From Aurantiacibacter aquimixticola (GTDB lineage Bacteria; Pseudomonadota; Alphaproteobacteria; Sphingomonadales; Sphingomonadaceae), in NCBI RefSeq assembly GCF_003605475.1, contig NZ_RAHX01000001.1, positions 868,001-932,000 on the forward strand: a DNA stretch of 64,000 nucleotides, read 5' to 3'. How positions within the stretch are numbered: the stretch's first letter is position 1; the number at the start of each line of letters is the position of its first letter. A program made the position numbers and the translations under genes. Under the pieces are notes generated by a model that saw only the letters and a list, made by a program, of their open reading frames with translations, was not told the origin of the DNA and searched no databases. This document shows, one piece after another, positions 1 through 8,779 of this stretch.

Positions 1-1051
1 CCCGGGTAATGCGCGGGTCTTTCTTCTCAGCCCATTTCACGCCGTCCTTTTCGGCATCGGTGCGCATGGAGCGCAGCTTCACCAGTTCGAATTTCTGCCC
101 GTACAGGCCGACGCGCGTCTGCCGGAAAAAGGCGGGACCCTCGCTGTCCAGCTTCACGATAAGCGCGAATAGCGCGATCAGCGGAAAGGTCAGAAGAAGC
201 AGGAGACCGCTGGCAAGGATATCGAAAATGCGCTTGGCCACGCTGGAGATCGCGCGCCCCGAGGAGAAACCGTCCGAAAAGATCAACCAGCTGGGATTCA
301 GAGTGTCGAGGTCCACACGGCCGGTCTCGCGCTCGAGAAAGCTGGAGAATTCATTGACGTGGACGCCCGCCGTCTTGACCCGCAACAAGTCTTTGAGTGG
401 CAAGGCATTGCGCCGCTCTTCCAGCGCCAGCACCACTTCGGTTGCGCCGAGATTGGCGACATAGGCGGAAAGATCGCCGATGGCCGACCGGTTCACGGCC
501 TGCGCCACCTGCGGCGTCGTCTCCGCCATGTTAATGTAGCCCACGACGGCAAATCCGCTTCCCTCGCGCGCCGCAAGCTGCTGCAGGCGCTCAGCCCGGT
601 GACCGGCACCCAGAACCAGCACGCGCCGCCGGAAGGCATGGGTGCCGAGAATGCCGCCGACGATCAGCCGGTTGAGCACCAAGGCGATCGTGGCCAGCAC
701 CATCGCGTAAAGCAGGATGGAGCGCCAATAGGTGCTGCCGGGCAGCAGAAAGTCGATCAATGCCAGCGCAAGGATGGCGAGGCTGACGGCGACCAGCAGA
801 CGCGCGCAGGCAAACCGCATGGAGCGCAGCGCCTCCGCACCGTAAACGCCGACCGCGATCATCGCCGTCTGCGTCGTCACGGCAAAGCCGATCAGCGCCA
901 ATGCGCGGGCACGCAGCGGCCCCGCTTCGGTACCGATCTGCGCGCTACGCAATTGCCATGCGACATCGGCCGCGATCAGCAGGAGCACGAAGTCCAGCAG
1001 GCCGAGCAAAAGCACGGCATGCGGGATATAGTGCTTGAAGAGACGGATCAT
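1..1051 (-). CDS. Polyprenyl-phosphate sugar phosphotransferase (exopolysaccharide priming), partial
   Basis: This is the N-terminal part, about 350 residues, of an initiating sugar transferase; the gene runs off the left edge. The product starts MIRLFKHYIPHAV and has about four hydrophobic segments in its first 130 residues. A CoA_binding_3-like Rossmann region follows (VLVLGAGHRAERLQ, near residue 145). Then comes the start of the bacterial sugar-transferase domain: KRIFDILASGLLLLLTFPL, followed by KLDSEGPAFFRQTRVG and the KLRSMRTDAE motif near residue 330. Family members are about 460 residues, so roughly 110 C-terminal residues with the DELPQ-type active-site part lie outside the window. 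The reaction is transfer of a sugar-1-phosphate from a UDP-sugar to undecaprenyl phosphate in the inner membrane. It differs in architecture from the short transferase at 34886-35446, so two priming enzymes are present. Confidence 0.88.
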   Translation of the reverse strand, partial: MIRLFKHYIPHAVLLLGLLDFVLLLIAADVAWQLRSAQIGTEAGPLRARALALIGFAVTTQTAMIAVGVYGAEALRSMRFACARLLVAVSLAILALALIDFLLPGSTYWRSILLYAMVLATIALVLNRLIVGGILGTHAFRRRVLVLGAGHRAERLQQLAAREGSGFAVVGYINMAETTPQVAQAVNRSAIGDLSAYVANLGATEVVLALEERRNALPLKDLLRVKTAGVHVNEFSSFLERETGRVDLDTLNPSWLIFSDGFSSGRAISSVAKRIFDILASGLLLLLTFPLIALFALIVKLDSEGPAFFRQTRVGLYGQKFELVKLRSMRTDAEKDGVKWAEKKDPRITR

Positions 1052-1162
1052 CGCACCACCGGTCCTGCCATCCGGAGGGATTTCCGGATTGCAGGACGGA
1101 ATTAACGACGACCTATGAAATGTCGGTAAACTTTACACCAGAGTGTAAAATGCCGGCGTAAA

Positions 1163-1471
1163 TCACTCGCCGGATAGGTTGTCCGCCGCGTCCTGCGCCG
1201 CTTCGCCGGCCTGGCTGGCGGCATTACCGACGCTGTCTGCGGCCTCGCCCACACTGTCTGCCGCGCCTGCGACCGCTTCGTCCTTCGCTGCTTCGGCCTC
1301 GCCCATCTGATTGAAGATCAGCAAGGCAAGTCCGCCCAACACGACAAGGATGAGGATCAGCGCCTATTTGCTGCTGCCGCCCGAACGGGTTTCCGCATCG
1401 CGAGTGATGGTCGTCGTAGTGTGGGTATTGCTCGCAGCGTCGCGGGTCTCGGTGGTGCGTTCTTCCACCAT
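1163..1471 (-). pseudogene. Small single-pass membrane protein interrupted by an amber codon
   Basis: A coherent 102-codon frame starts at ATG 1471 behind a GGGAGA ribosome-binding site and ends at TGA 1163-1165. It contains one in-frame TAG (1364-1366), at codon 36. The part before the stop is polar and Thr-rich (MVEERTTETRDAAS). The part directly after it is a clean transmembrane segment (ALILILVVLGGLALLIF), followed by an Ala/Glu/Asp-rich tail with repeated AxDSVGEAA-like units. The continuation across the TAG reads as one designed protein, and a single change TGG to TAG would explain the break. It could be a true nonsense mutation or a base-call error. I recognise no family. Confidence 0.6.
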
Positions 1472-1564
1472 TGCAATTCTCCCGAAATTTGCAGCTGAAC
1501 CACCGGGATATCATCCGGTTCCCACGGCGTTGGTAAGCGCGAATGGTCACCGCACCTGCAAGCT

Positions 1565-3364
1565 TCACATGCCGTAGGTCATCGCCAACAGGACGCTGAG
1601 CGTCACGACCATGATCAGCACCAGCGGCACGCCGGCCTTCACATAATCGCCGAACTGGTAGCTTCCTTCCGCCATGATCAGCATGTTCGTCTGATAAGCG
1701 ATGGGTGTTGCATAGCAAAGGTTGCAGCCGAACAGCACGGCGAGGATCAGCGGTTCCTGCGGCAGGCCGAGCTCGGTCGCGATGGCGAAGGCGATCGGCG
1801 TGCCGACCGTTGCCGCCGTTGCGTTAGACGCGAAGTTGGTGAGAACCGTGACGAACAGCATGATCGCCGCCAGCACGCCAGCCGGTGGCAGGAATTGCAG
1901 GCCAAGTGCCAGCGACTCCCCCAGCCAGCCCGCCGCCCCACTGTCCAGGACGAAACGGCCGATGGCGATACTTGCTGCAACCAGCACGATCACCTGCGCA
2001 GAGAGCGCGCGGCCAACCCGGTCGAACTTCACGCAGCCGGTCAGGAACATGAGGATGGCACCGCCCAGGGAGGCAATCGCGATGGGCAGCACGCCGATGG
2101 AGGCGAGCCCCACCGAAACGCCCATGATCGTGGCGGCAAGCAAGGCCTTGGAACGCCGCGGCACTTCGCGCGCGCCTTCGAGCTGGAGCAGGCTGTCCGC
2201 TTGCGCGAAGGTGTTGATCGTGCCGGTCAGCCCCATCACGAGCAGCACGTCCCCCTCGGCGAGCCGCATGTCGCCCGACGCATCGACCGCATCTTCGGCG
2301 CGCAGCGGACGGTTCGGCTTGTGGATACCGAGCACGGCGACGCCGAAACGGTCGGCGATGCCGGAGGTCGCCAATGTGCGATCGATGAGCCGGGAATCCG
2401 ACGTTACCACCATTTCGACCACCTGGATGTCTTCGCCAAGCCGCTTGGCCTCGCGCTCGACCTCGTCGACGACCCAGCCCGGCGCGATCTGACCCTTGAG
2501 AACCCGGATAGCATCTTCCAGCGCATCGTGCGTTCCTGAAACACGCAGCTTCTGTCCCGTCTCGAACGGCCCGGCGGGCCGCTCTTCGAAGCGGAAATCC
2601 TCCGGCAGCGTGTCCACCACCTCATCGAAATGGCGCCCGGCAAGATTGCTCGACGGCGGCACGCGCAGCCGCGTGACGAACATGCGCTGCGCTTCGCTGA
2701 CTTCGGGTGTATTGTCCCGCATCATGCGCGGCATGACGAGCCAGATATAGGGAAGCGCGATCAGCGAAGCGGCGAGGACGATGGGGGTGAAGTGGAAGAC
2801 ACCCATGCGCGGCATGCCGAGATCGACGGCAATGGCGACGACGAGGATATTTGTCGAAGTGCCGATAGTGGTCGCAAGCCCGCCAAGCAGCGATGCGGCG
2901 TTGAGCGGCATCAGCGTCTTCGATGCGGGCATCGCGCCGCGCAGCGCCAGGGTCACGAATATCGGGATCAGCAGCACCAGCACCGGCGTATTGTTCACGC
3001 CCATCGACAAGGCGAAGGCGATCAGCAGGGAGAAAAGCAGGCCAAGCTGCAGGTTCAGTTTGAAGACACGCTCCAGAAAGCGGGCCGCAGGCTCCAACGC
3101 GCCTGTTACCACCAGCCCTCGGCCCATCACCATCAGCGCACAGATAGTGATGAGAGCGTAATGGCCGAAACCGCTGAAGGCGAGTTGCAGCCCGTCGGTC
3201 GGCTGCGTGTGCGGCATGGGGTAGAAGTACAGTCCAACCGCAATGATCGCGATCGCCAGCAGCGACACGATCTCTATCGATATCCGGTCGCGCACGAACA
3301 GGTAGAACACGGCGACCGTGAGAGCCATCGCGGCCAGCGCATGAAGGGATGGAGCTTCGATCAC
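1565..3364 (-). CDS. SLC13-family (DASS) permease with two TrkA-C/RCK_C domains
   Basis: This is an inner-membrane transporter of the sodium/sulfate/dicarboxylate (Na_sulph_symp/CitMHS) type, 599 residues from the chosen GTG at 3364. Hydrophobic helices fill residues 1-180 and 370-599. Between them lie two soluble RCK_C-like domains (about 200-370, for example around RVSGTHDALEDAIRVLKG and RLAEGDVLLVMGLTGTIN). The motif SMGVNNTPVLVLLIPIF and the matching late segment ANFASNATAATVGTPIAFAI resemble the paired re-entrant substrate-binding regions of the family. I prefer the GTG start over an upstream ATG at 3478 because the extra N-terminal stretch is Arg/Cys-rich and unlike the family. The substrate cannot be read from sequence. 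The gene stands alone, next to tRNA-Leu. Confidence 0.85.
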   Translation of the reverse strand: MIEAPSLHALAAMALTVAVFYLFVRDRISIEIVSLLAIAIIAVGLYFYPMPHTQPTDGLQLAFSGFGHYALITICALMVMGRGLVVTGALEPAARFLERVFKLNLQLGLLFSLLIAFALSMGVNNTPVLVLLIPIFVTLALRGAMPASKTLMPLNAASLLGGLATTIGTSTNILVVAIAVDLGMPRMGVFHFTPIVLAASLIALPYIWLVMPRMMRDNTPEVSEAQRMFVTRLRVPPSSNLAGRHFDEVVDTLPEDFRFEERPAGPFETGQKLRVSGTHDALEDAIRVLKGQIAPGWVVDEVEREAKRLGEDIQVVEMVVTSDSRLIDRTLATSGIADRFGVAVLGIHKPNRPLRAEDAVDASGDMRLAEGDVLLVMGLTGTINTFAQADSLLQLEGAREVPRRSKALLAATIMGVSVGLASIGVLPIAIASLGGAILMFLTGCVKFDRVGRALSAQVIVLVAASIAIGRFVLDSGAAGWLGESLALGLQFLPPAGVLAAIMLFVTVLTNFASNATAATVGTPIAFAIATELGLPQEPLILAVLFGCNLCYATPIAYQTNMLIMAEGSYQFGDYVKAGVPLVLIMVVTLSVLLAMTYGM

Positions 3365-3604
3365 GGTTCCCGCATCCGTTCCCAAAGCTGGCAAGGGATT
3401 GCAAGTTTCTTCTGCCCGCGAGGCAGCACGAAGTGTGACACAGAAGCGGAAAAATGTGCACCTTGGCCGGGCGCGCATTTACGGATGGGAAGCCTTCATC
3501 CGGCCTGCGCAAGGCGTAACCTTCCAGATCGGCACTATACGCTATGATGGTCGAAACCGGCATACACGCCACGATGCAGCGTCGTCATTCTGTAGGAAAG
3601 TGGC

Positions 3605-3689
3605 TGGTACCCCTGGCCGGACTCGAACCGGCACTTCGTGAGAAACTCGATTTTGAGTCGAGCGCGTCTACCAATTCCGCCACAGGGGC
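3605..3689 (-). tRNA. tRNA-Leu (anticodon CAA)
   Basis: The minus strand folds into a class II tRNA with a long variable arm. The acceptor arm GCCCCTG pairs with CAGGGGT, the anticodon loop is CTCAAAA within stem CTCGA/TCGAG, and the T-arm has the loop TTCGAGT. CCA is encoded at 3605-3607. The anticodon CAA reads UUG leucine codons. Confidence 0.95.
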
Positions 3690-3714
3690 CTGCGGTTGCG
3701 AGCCGCGAGTAAAG

Positions 3715-4533
3715 CTACTTGAGCGCTTCCGCAATCATCTTGTGAAGGCGTGAATGCAACTGGTCGTTTCCAGCAATCACCTGTTCGTCGCAGATCGGCT
3801 GGGAGCGTCCGCGATAGTCTGTCACGAAGCCGCCGGCCTCGCGCACCAGCAGGCACCCGGCAGCCGTATCCCAAGGCGAAAGGCCGCTTTCCCAGAACCC
3901 GTCATACCGGCCTGCGGCAAGCCAAGCGAGATCGAGCGAGGCCGCGCCGAAGCGGCGAATGCCAGCGATATTGGGGCCGAGCGCGCCGAAGATCCGGCTC
4001 CATTCGGCAAAATTGCCGTGGCCCTGATACGGCGTGCCCGTGGAAATCAGCGCCTCGGAAAGCTGGCGCCTGCCGGAAACGCGGAGGCGGCCATCATGCA
4101 GCCATGCGCCGCCAGACTTTTCCGCCCAGAAGGTTTCGTCCGTGATCGGCTGGTAGACGACGGCGGAGGTGATGTCGCCCCAGTCGTCGCTGCCCAGCTT
4201 GCGCTCCTGCACCGCGATGCTGATCGCGAAATGTGGAATGCCGTGGAGAAAGTTGCTGGTCCCGTCGAGCGGATCGATGATGAAGCGCGGCTGGCCTGCC
4301 TCGCCTTCGAGCTCGCCGGCCTCCTCCATCAGAAAGCCCCAGCCCGGACGCGCGACTTTCAACTCGTCCCACAGCGTGCGCTCGGCAGCCTGATCGGCCT
4401 TGGACACGAAATCGCTCGGCCCCTTGCGGCTGACCTGGAGATGCTCGACCTCGCCGAAGTCGCGGCGCAAGCGGCCACCTGCCTTGCGGGCGGCCTTTTC
4501 CATGACGCGAACGATACCTGGAATTGCTGGCAT
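3715..4533 (-). CDS. Inositol monophosphatase family protein (SuhB/CysQ-type phosphatase)
   Basis: This is a 272-residue Mg2+-dependent phosphatase of the inositol monophosphatase superfamily. The metal-binding signatures are all present: the acidic pair in FLMEEAGE near residue 70, the core motif DPLDGTSNFLHG near 88-99, and the C-terminal signature WDTAAGCLLVREAGG near 220. Family members hydrolyse myo-inositol-1-phosphate or related sugar and nucleotide phosphates in the cytoplasm; in bacteria SuhB also has a role in rRNA transcription. Only 5 bp separate it from efp on the same strand, so the two are probably co-transcribed. The exact substrate cannot be decided from sequence. Confidence 0.93.
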   Translation of the reverse strand: MPAIPGIVRVMEKAARKAGGRLRRDFGEVEHLQVSRKGPSDFVSKADQAAERTLWDELKVARPGWGFLMEEAGELEGEAGQPRFIIDPLDGTSNFLHGIPHFAISIAVQERKLGSDDWGDITSAVVYQPITDETFWAEKSGGAWLHDGRLRVSGRRQLSEALISTGTPYQGHGNFAEWSRIFGALGPNIAGIRRFGAASLDLAWLAAGRYDGFWESGLSPWDTAAGCLLVREAGGFVTDYRGRSQPICDEQVIAGNDQLHSRLHKMIAEALK

Positions 4534-4538
4534 GGGAC

Positions 4539-5102
4539 TTAGCCGGCCTTCCCGACATATGTCTGCTCATACACATCGACGACGATCCGCGTGCCGCTTT
4601 CGATATGCGGCGGCACCATGATGCGCACGCCATTGTCCAGCACAGCGGGCTTGTAGCTGGAGGAAGCTGTCTGCCCCTTCACCACCGCATCCGCTTCGAC
4701 GATATCGGCTTCGATCTGGGCGGGAAGCTGCACGCTGATTGGGCGTTCTTCCCACAGCTCCAGCTGCACCTGCATTCCGTCCTGCAGGAACGGACGCGCA
4801 TCGCCCAGCAGGTCGCTCGGCAAATTGATCTGTTCGTAGCTGTCCGTGTCCATGAAAACGAGCATGTCGCCGTCTTCATAAAGGAACTGGTATTCCTTCG
4901 TATCCAGTCGCACCTTCTCGACCGTGTCGGCGCTGCGGAAGCGGACATTGGTCTTCCGGCCGTCGATGAGGTTCTTCATCTCGACCTGCATGTACGCCCC
5001 GCCCTTGCCGGGCTGGGTGTGCTGGATCTTGGCGACTTTCCAGATGCCGCCTTCATATTCGAGGATATTGCCGGGACGGATATCGACGCCGCTGATTTTC
5101 AT
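4539..5102 (-). CDS. efp: Translation elongation factor P
   Basis: EF-P of 187 residues, the usual length. It binds the ribosome between the P and E sites and relieves stalling at polyproline stretches. The chosen start is the ATG at 5102 ([19 protein letters not shown]); an upstream in-frame ATG would add 30 residues unlike the family. The modification loop near residue 30-36 reads [20 protein letters not shown], so the tip residue is a lysine. The C-terminal OB folds carry the family signature around [19 protein letters not shown]. It precedes the inositol monophosphatase-family gene on the same strand. Confidence 0.97.
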   Translation of the reverse strand: MKISGVDIRPGNILEYEGGIWKVAKIQHTQPGKGGAYMQVEMKNLIDGRKTNVRFRSADTVEKVRLDTKEYQFLYEDGDMLVFMDTDSYEQINLPSDLLGDARPFLQDGMQVQLELWEERPISVQLPAQIEADIVEADAVVKGQTASSSYKPAVLDNGVRIMVPPHIESGTRIVVDVYEQTYVGKAG

Positions 5103-5215
5103 GGGATGCTCACATGCCTGAATTCGTGGGATTGCGCGCGCCCTAACGCCATGCGGGCAAGGCGGCAAGCGCGGCGGTTCATGACGATGCAATCCACAGC
5201 TGCTATGGACGGCGC

Positions 5216-5563
5216 ATGATCCGCTGGCTCTCCCTATTGGCGATCCCCGCCCTCGCCGCTGCGCCGGTTGCCGCGCAGGAGATGATCGGGACGATCGAGC
5301 GCGGCGTGTATCGCTGCGAACTGCCCGGCGATGCGGGCGGACCTGCCAGCATCGCGCAGCCGGAAGAAAGCTTCACCATTCTCAGCGCATCGCGCTATTC
5401 CTCGCCGCAGGGCAACGGAACGTATCTGCGCCGCGGAAGCCGCGTCACGATGACGAGCGGCCCGCGTAACGGGACCACCTACGCAATCGTGGGGGACGGC
5501 TTTCTGCGCAAGATCGAGAACGGCGAACCCAGCCGCCTGCGCTGCATTCGCAGCGATGTCTGA
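5216..5563 (+). CDS. Small exported protein of unknown function
   Basis: A 115-residue product with an N-terminal Sec signal peptide ([20 protein letters not shown], probable cleavage after AAQ or AA). The mature part contains two cysteines ([10 protein letters not shown] and RLRCIRSDV) that could form a disulfide in the periplasm. It is transcribed divergently from efp, and its stop abuts the M23 peptidase gene, which converges on it. I do not recognise the family. Confidence 0.7.
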   Translation: MIRWLSLLAIPALAAAPVAAQEMIGTIERGVYRCELPGDAGGPASIAQPEESFTILSASRYSSPQGNGTYLRRGSRVTMTSGPRNGTTYAIVGDGFLRKIENGEPSRLRCIRSDV

Positions 5564-6259
5564 TCAGGATGCCGGTTCGAGCGCCTGCCTGCGCTGGCGG
5601 GTTAGCAGCGGATAGGGATTGACCGATGTGGATGGCTCCCACCATTCCGCTTCGGCAGTGGTGCGCATCACTTCGAAATGCAGGTGCGGCGCTTCCGGAT
5701 CGGCATTGCCGCTCGATCCCACCGTGCCGAGCCGCTGCCCGCGCCGCACGGTCATGCCTTCGTTGAGGCCCGGCGCATATTCGTCGAGATGGGCGTAGTA
5801 ATAGATCGTCTCACGGTCTTCGGAGCGGATATAGACGGTGTTCCCACCCTGGTCGGACCGGAACAGGCGTTCGACCGTGCCCGGCGCCACGGAGACGACG
5901 GATGTTCCGGCTTCGGCCATGATGTCGATCGCTTCGTGCAACCGCGTGCCGCCGCCGCGTTCGTCCTCGAAATTGTCGGTCAGGTCGCTTGCGCTGACGC
6001 CGAGGACCGGGATCATGAGATTGGACGCCTGCTCCTCCGACTGTACCGAAGGCTCGGTGCGATCGCCGGGCGTGGTCTGCGCAGCCTGCGTTCCCTCGGA
6101 AGCAGGCGGGTCGGCCTCTTCCTGCTCATCGAGTTCGGCGGCGATTTCGGCGCTTTCCTCGCGGTCCATGATCACGGCGCCCGCCATGATCCACCCGGCC
6201 GAAACGACCGTTGCGGTGATCACGGCGACCTGGAGTTTTTCTACGAACGGTGATGCCAT
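5564..6259 (-). CDS. M23-family zinc metallopeptidase (LytM-type), membrane anchored
   Basis: A 231-residue protein with an N-terminal transmembrane segment (VAVITATVVSAGWIMAGAVI, residues 12-31), an acidic linker (about 35-80) and a C-terminal LytM/M23 domain. The zinc-binding pattern is visible as HEAIDIMAEAGTSV (H and D) and HLHFEV near residue 195. Family members cleave peptidoglycan stem peptides or act as activators in the periplasm. The start ATG at 6259 overlaps the stop of the upstream L,D-transpeptidase gene (TGATG). The two are therefore translationally coupled, which supports a joint role in cell-wall remodelling. Confidence 0.9.
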   Translation of the reverse strand: MASPFVEKLQVAVITATVVSAGWIMAGAVIMDREESAEIAAELDEQEEADPPASEGTQAAQTTPGDRTEPSVQSEEQASNLMIPVLGVSASDLTDNFEDERGGGTRLHEAIDIMAEAGTSVVSVAPGTVERLFRSDQGGNTVYIRSEDRETIYYYAHLDEYAPGLNEGMTVRRGQRLGTVGSSGNADPEAPHLHFEVMRTTAEAEWWEPSTSVNPYPLLTRQRRQALEPAS

Positions 6260-7506
6260 CAGGCTTCGAATATCACTTCTGTATCGGTGTTGACCATACC
6301 TGCTAGTCTGGCGGCGTCCCAATTGGTCAACCTTACGCAGCCACTGCTCTGCGCGCGACCGATGGTTTCAGGGTCCGGCGTGCCGTGAATGCCGTAGTGT
6401 TCCTTGCTGAGATCGATCCATACGACGCCCACTGGGCCGTTCGGGCCGGGCGGAAGCGTGTATTCCTCTCCCTCGGCGCCATCGCCATTCAAGACCTCCG
6501 GGTCGTAGGAATAGGGCGGATTGTACGCCTCGCCCACGATGTCCCATTCGCCCAGAGGCAGCGGGAATTCGCTCGATCCGGAGCTGACGGTGAAGAGAGC
6601 GACCAGCTCGTCGCCCTGATATGCTTTCAACGTCTTGCCCGCTTTGCTGACGACGATGCGATCGACCTCCGGTTGATCGCTGCCGACGCCGAGGCTGGCG
6701 AGCGTGCGCTGCCAGTCGGCATCCTGGAGGCTGCCGGGCGAGATGCGATCTGCGCCGATATTGGGAACGCGGATCTGCTGGCCTGCACGGAAAATCCCGT
6801 CATTCTCGGACTCGCTGTCGGAGGACGTGCCGGTGGCAGTGGGCGAAGGCGAAGCGTCGTCCTCCGGCGTGTCCATGCCTGCCGGGCGACCGTTCGGGTT
6901 CAATTCCTGCAGCACCTCCACCGTCGTGTGGAAGCGTTCGGCCAGCCGCTCGTCGAGCGATTTGTAGCCGAGCCGCTCCATTTCGGCCTTGGCCCCCGTG
7001 TCTTCGGGAATGTCGTAATATTCCGCATCGCCCCAGCTCGCCGGGATGGTCACGACGCGGGTGGCCGGGATGCGCTCCCAGCGCGCCAGCGCGGACTTCG
7101 TCGGCTCGTCCAGCTTGCCGGTCACGTCGAGATCGTTCGCCTCCTGAAAACCGCTGAGCGCGTTTTCGGTGCTCATGCCCATCTTGCCGTCGATCACGCC
7201 GGGGCCGAAGCCTTCCCGATCGAGCACGACCTGCGCCTGCATGATCGGGCGCTCCTCGCTGTCGGGGATTTCGTTATCGCGATTGGCGTCGGCCACCGAT
7301 CCATGGTCCTGGCCGACCGACATGTAGCGCTCATCCTCGGAGGCCATCGAGTCCGCCTGATTGTCGTCGCTCATCGGCTCGTAGCCAAGATCGCTATCGG
7401 CGTTGGCGGAGGCTTCCGTCTCGGTTTCCTCGGCATTGTCCGCACCGTCCATGGAACATGCGATGAGCGGCAGAGCAGCGATGATGGCGAGAAATTTGCG
7501 TGACAT
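6259..7506 (-). CDS. L,D-transpeptidase (YkuD) lipoprotein with peptidoglycan-binding domain
   Basis: A 415-residue lipoprotein. The signal peptide ends in a lipobox (ALPLIAC, Cys17), followed by a long acidic linker. A PG_binding_1 domain lies around residues 90-145 (VVLDREGFGPGVIDGKMG), followed by a LysM-like or linker segment around 185-260. The C-terminal YkuD domain carries the catalytic signature HGTPDPETIGRAQSSGCVRL near residue 375-395. The enzyme forms 3-3 crosslinks or attaches proteins to peptidoglycan in the periplasm. It is coupled to the M23 peptidase gene downstream. Confidence 0.93.
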   Translation of the reverse strand: MSRKFLAIIAALPLIACSMDGADNAEETETEASANADSDLGYEPMSDDNQADSMASEDERYMSVGQDHGSVADANRDNEIPDSEERPIMQAQVVLDREGFGPGVIDGKMGMSTENALSGFQEANDLDVTGKLDEPTKSALARWERIPATRVVTIPASWGDAEYYDIPEDTGAKAEMERLGYKSLDERLAERFHTTVEVLQELNPNGRPAGMDTPEDDASPSPTATGTSSDSESENDGIFRAGQQIRVPNIGADRISPGSLQDADWQRTLASLGVGSDQPEVDRIVVSKAGKTLKAYQGDELVALFTVSSGSSEFPLPLGEWDIVGEAYNPPYSYDPEVLNGDGAEGEEYTLPPGPNGPVGVVWIDLSKEHYGIHGTPDPETIGRAQSSGCVRLTNWDAARLAGMVNTDTEVIFEA

Positions 7507-7586
7507 TCAAGACCTCCTGAGACGGGCCTTTTCAGTGCCCTTGCATCCTCAACCCGCGAGAACGCCAATCTTTCCTGCCCGTGCGG

Positions 7587-8165
7587 CTATTCGCCGAAAA
7601 GCCAGAAATGGTGCATGAAATACACCTCGCGCAGCAGGAACGGTGCCTTGGTGCGCCAGCTGCGATAGCGCGTGGTGGGCGTCGCGCTCGATTGCGCCGC
7701 AATGCCGAGTGTCTCCGCCATTTCCATCGCCCGGCGCATATGCAGCGGGTCCGAGACGATGATGGCGGTCTCCAGCCCCTCCAGGTCCATGATCGCCTTG
7801 GCATTGCGCAGGTTCTGCATCGTGGTGCGCGACCGGGTCTCGATCAGGATCGTGTCTGCGGGAACGCTCGCATCGCGCGCCACCGCTCCCGCCGCTTCGC
7901 TCTCGGCCAGCGCGTCCGCAGCGCTCCTGCCGCCGGTAAACAACAAATGTCCGACCCGGCCTGCTTCGTAGAGATCGAGCGCATGGGAGATGCGCTCACA
8001 AAATACCGGGCTTGGCTCGTCGCCGTGAACCGCCGCGCCGAGCACGATGGCGACGTCGGCTGTCGCGGCAGGATCTTCGGTCGGTCCCGCACCGATCCAG
8101 TAAGCGACCGCGCCGAACCAGCCGACCAGCAGCGGGAGCATCGCGCGGAGGAGCTTCGTCTTCAC
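7587..8165 (-). CDS. YdcF family protein (DUF218)
   Basis: A 192-residue protein with one N-terminal transmembrane segment (LLRAMLPLLVGWFGAVAYWIG) and a DUF218 domain. The domain shows VAIVLGAAVHG near the start, LLFTGGRSAADALAESEA in the middle and the IIVSDPLHMRRAMEMAE segment typical of YdcF/SanA proteins. I chose the GTG start at 8165 because it overlaps the thiE stop as GTGA, a standard coupling arrangement. SanA/YdcF members are linked to envelope integrity, but the molecular function is unclear. Confidence 0.85.
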   Translation of the reverse strand: MKTKLLRAMLPLLVGWFGAVAYWIGAGPTEDPAATADVAIVLGAAVHGDEPSPVFCERISHALDLYEAGRVGHLLFTGGRSAADALAESEAAGAVARDASVPADTILIETRSRTTMQNLRNAKAIMDLEGLETAIIVSDPLHMRRAMEMAETLGIAAQSSATPTTRYRSWRTKAPFLLREVYFMHHFWLFGE

Positions 8166-8779
8166 CGCAGCTTTTCGGCGAATGCTTTCACCGCTGCGAC
8201 TTCGTCCGAACCCCACACCGCATTGCTCACCGCGAGGAAATCCGCACCAGCTTCGACCAGCGGTGCGCAATTATCCGGCGTAATGCCCCCGATGGCGACA
8301 CAGGGAATCTCGAACAGGCCGCTCCACCATTCGAGGACATCGACTTCGGGCCGATGGTCGCTGGCCTTGGTTTCGCTCGGGAAAAAGGCACCGAAAGCAA
8401 CATAGTCCGCCCCGGCCTCGCCCGCTTCCATCGCCAGGTGGCGGCTGGCATGGCAAGTGACGCCGATCTGCACGTCGCGGCCCAGCTCCTCGCGTGCCTC
8501 ACGAATATCGCCGTCGCCCTGTCCAAGATGGACGCCATCGGCCTTCAGCCGCTTGGCGAGCGGAACGCTGTCGTTGACGATGAAGCCCACATCACGCGCG
8601 GCGCAGATTTCCTGCAACGGAGCCGCAAGCCGGGCGGCCTCGTGCTGGTCCACATCCTTCACGCGGAATTGGAAGGCCGTTGCCAGCCCTTCGCCCGCCG
8701 CCAGCGCACGATCCAGCCGGTCGGGAAAATCGCCGACCACGTCTAGCGGCGAGATAAGGTAGAGCTGGCAGTCCGCCAT
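8162..8779 (-). CDS. thiE: Thiamine phosphate synthase
   Basis: A 205-residue TIM-barrel enzyme joining HMP-pyrophosphate and thiazole phosphate to thiamine phosphate. Visible family features are the QFRVKD strand near residue 35-40, the DGVHLGQGDGD motif near 80, and the phosphate-binding IGVTCHASRH and VAIGGITPDN segments. The ATG at 8779 overlaps the stop of the aldolase gene (TGATG); a TTG one codon upstream is a less likely start. It lies in a fda-thiE-ydcF operon, all members overlapping by a few bases. No TPP riboswitch is seen in this operon. Confidence 0.93.
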   Translation of the reverse strand: MADCQLYLISPLDVVGDFPDRLDRALAAGEGLATAFQFRVKDVDQHEAARLAAPLQEICAARDVGFIVNDSVPLAKRLKADGVHLGQGDGDIREAREELGRDVQIGVTCHASRHLAMEAGEAGADYVAFGAFFPSETKASDHRPEVDVLEWWSGLFEIPCVAIGGITPDNCAPLVEAGADFLAVSNAVWGSDEVAAVKAFAEKLR

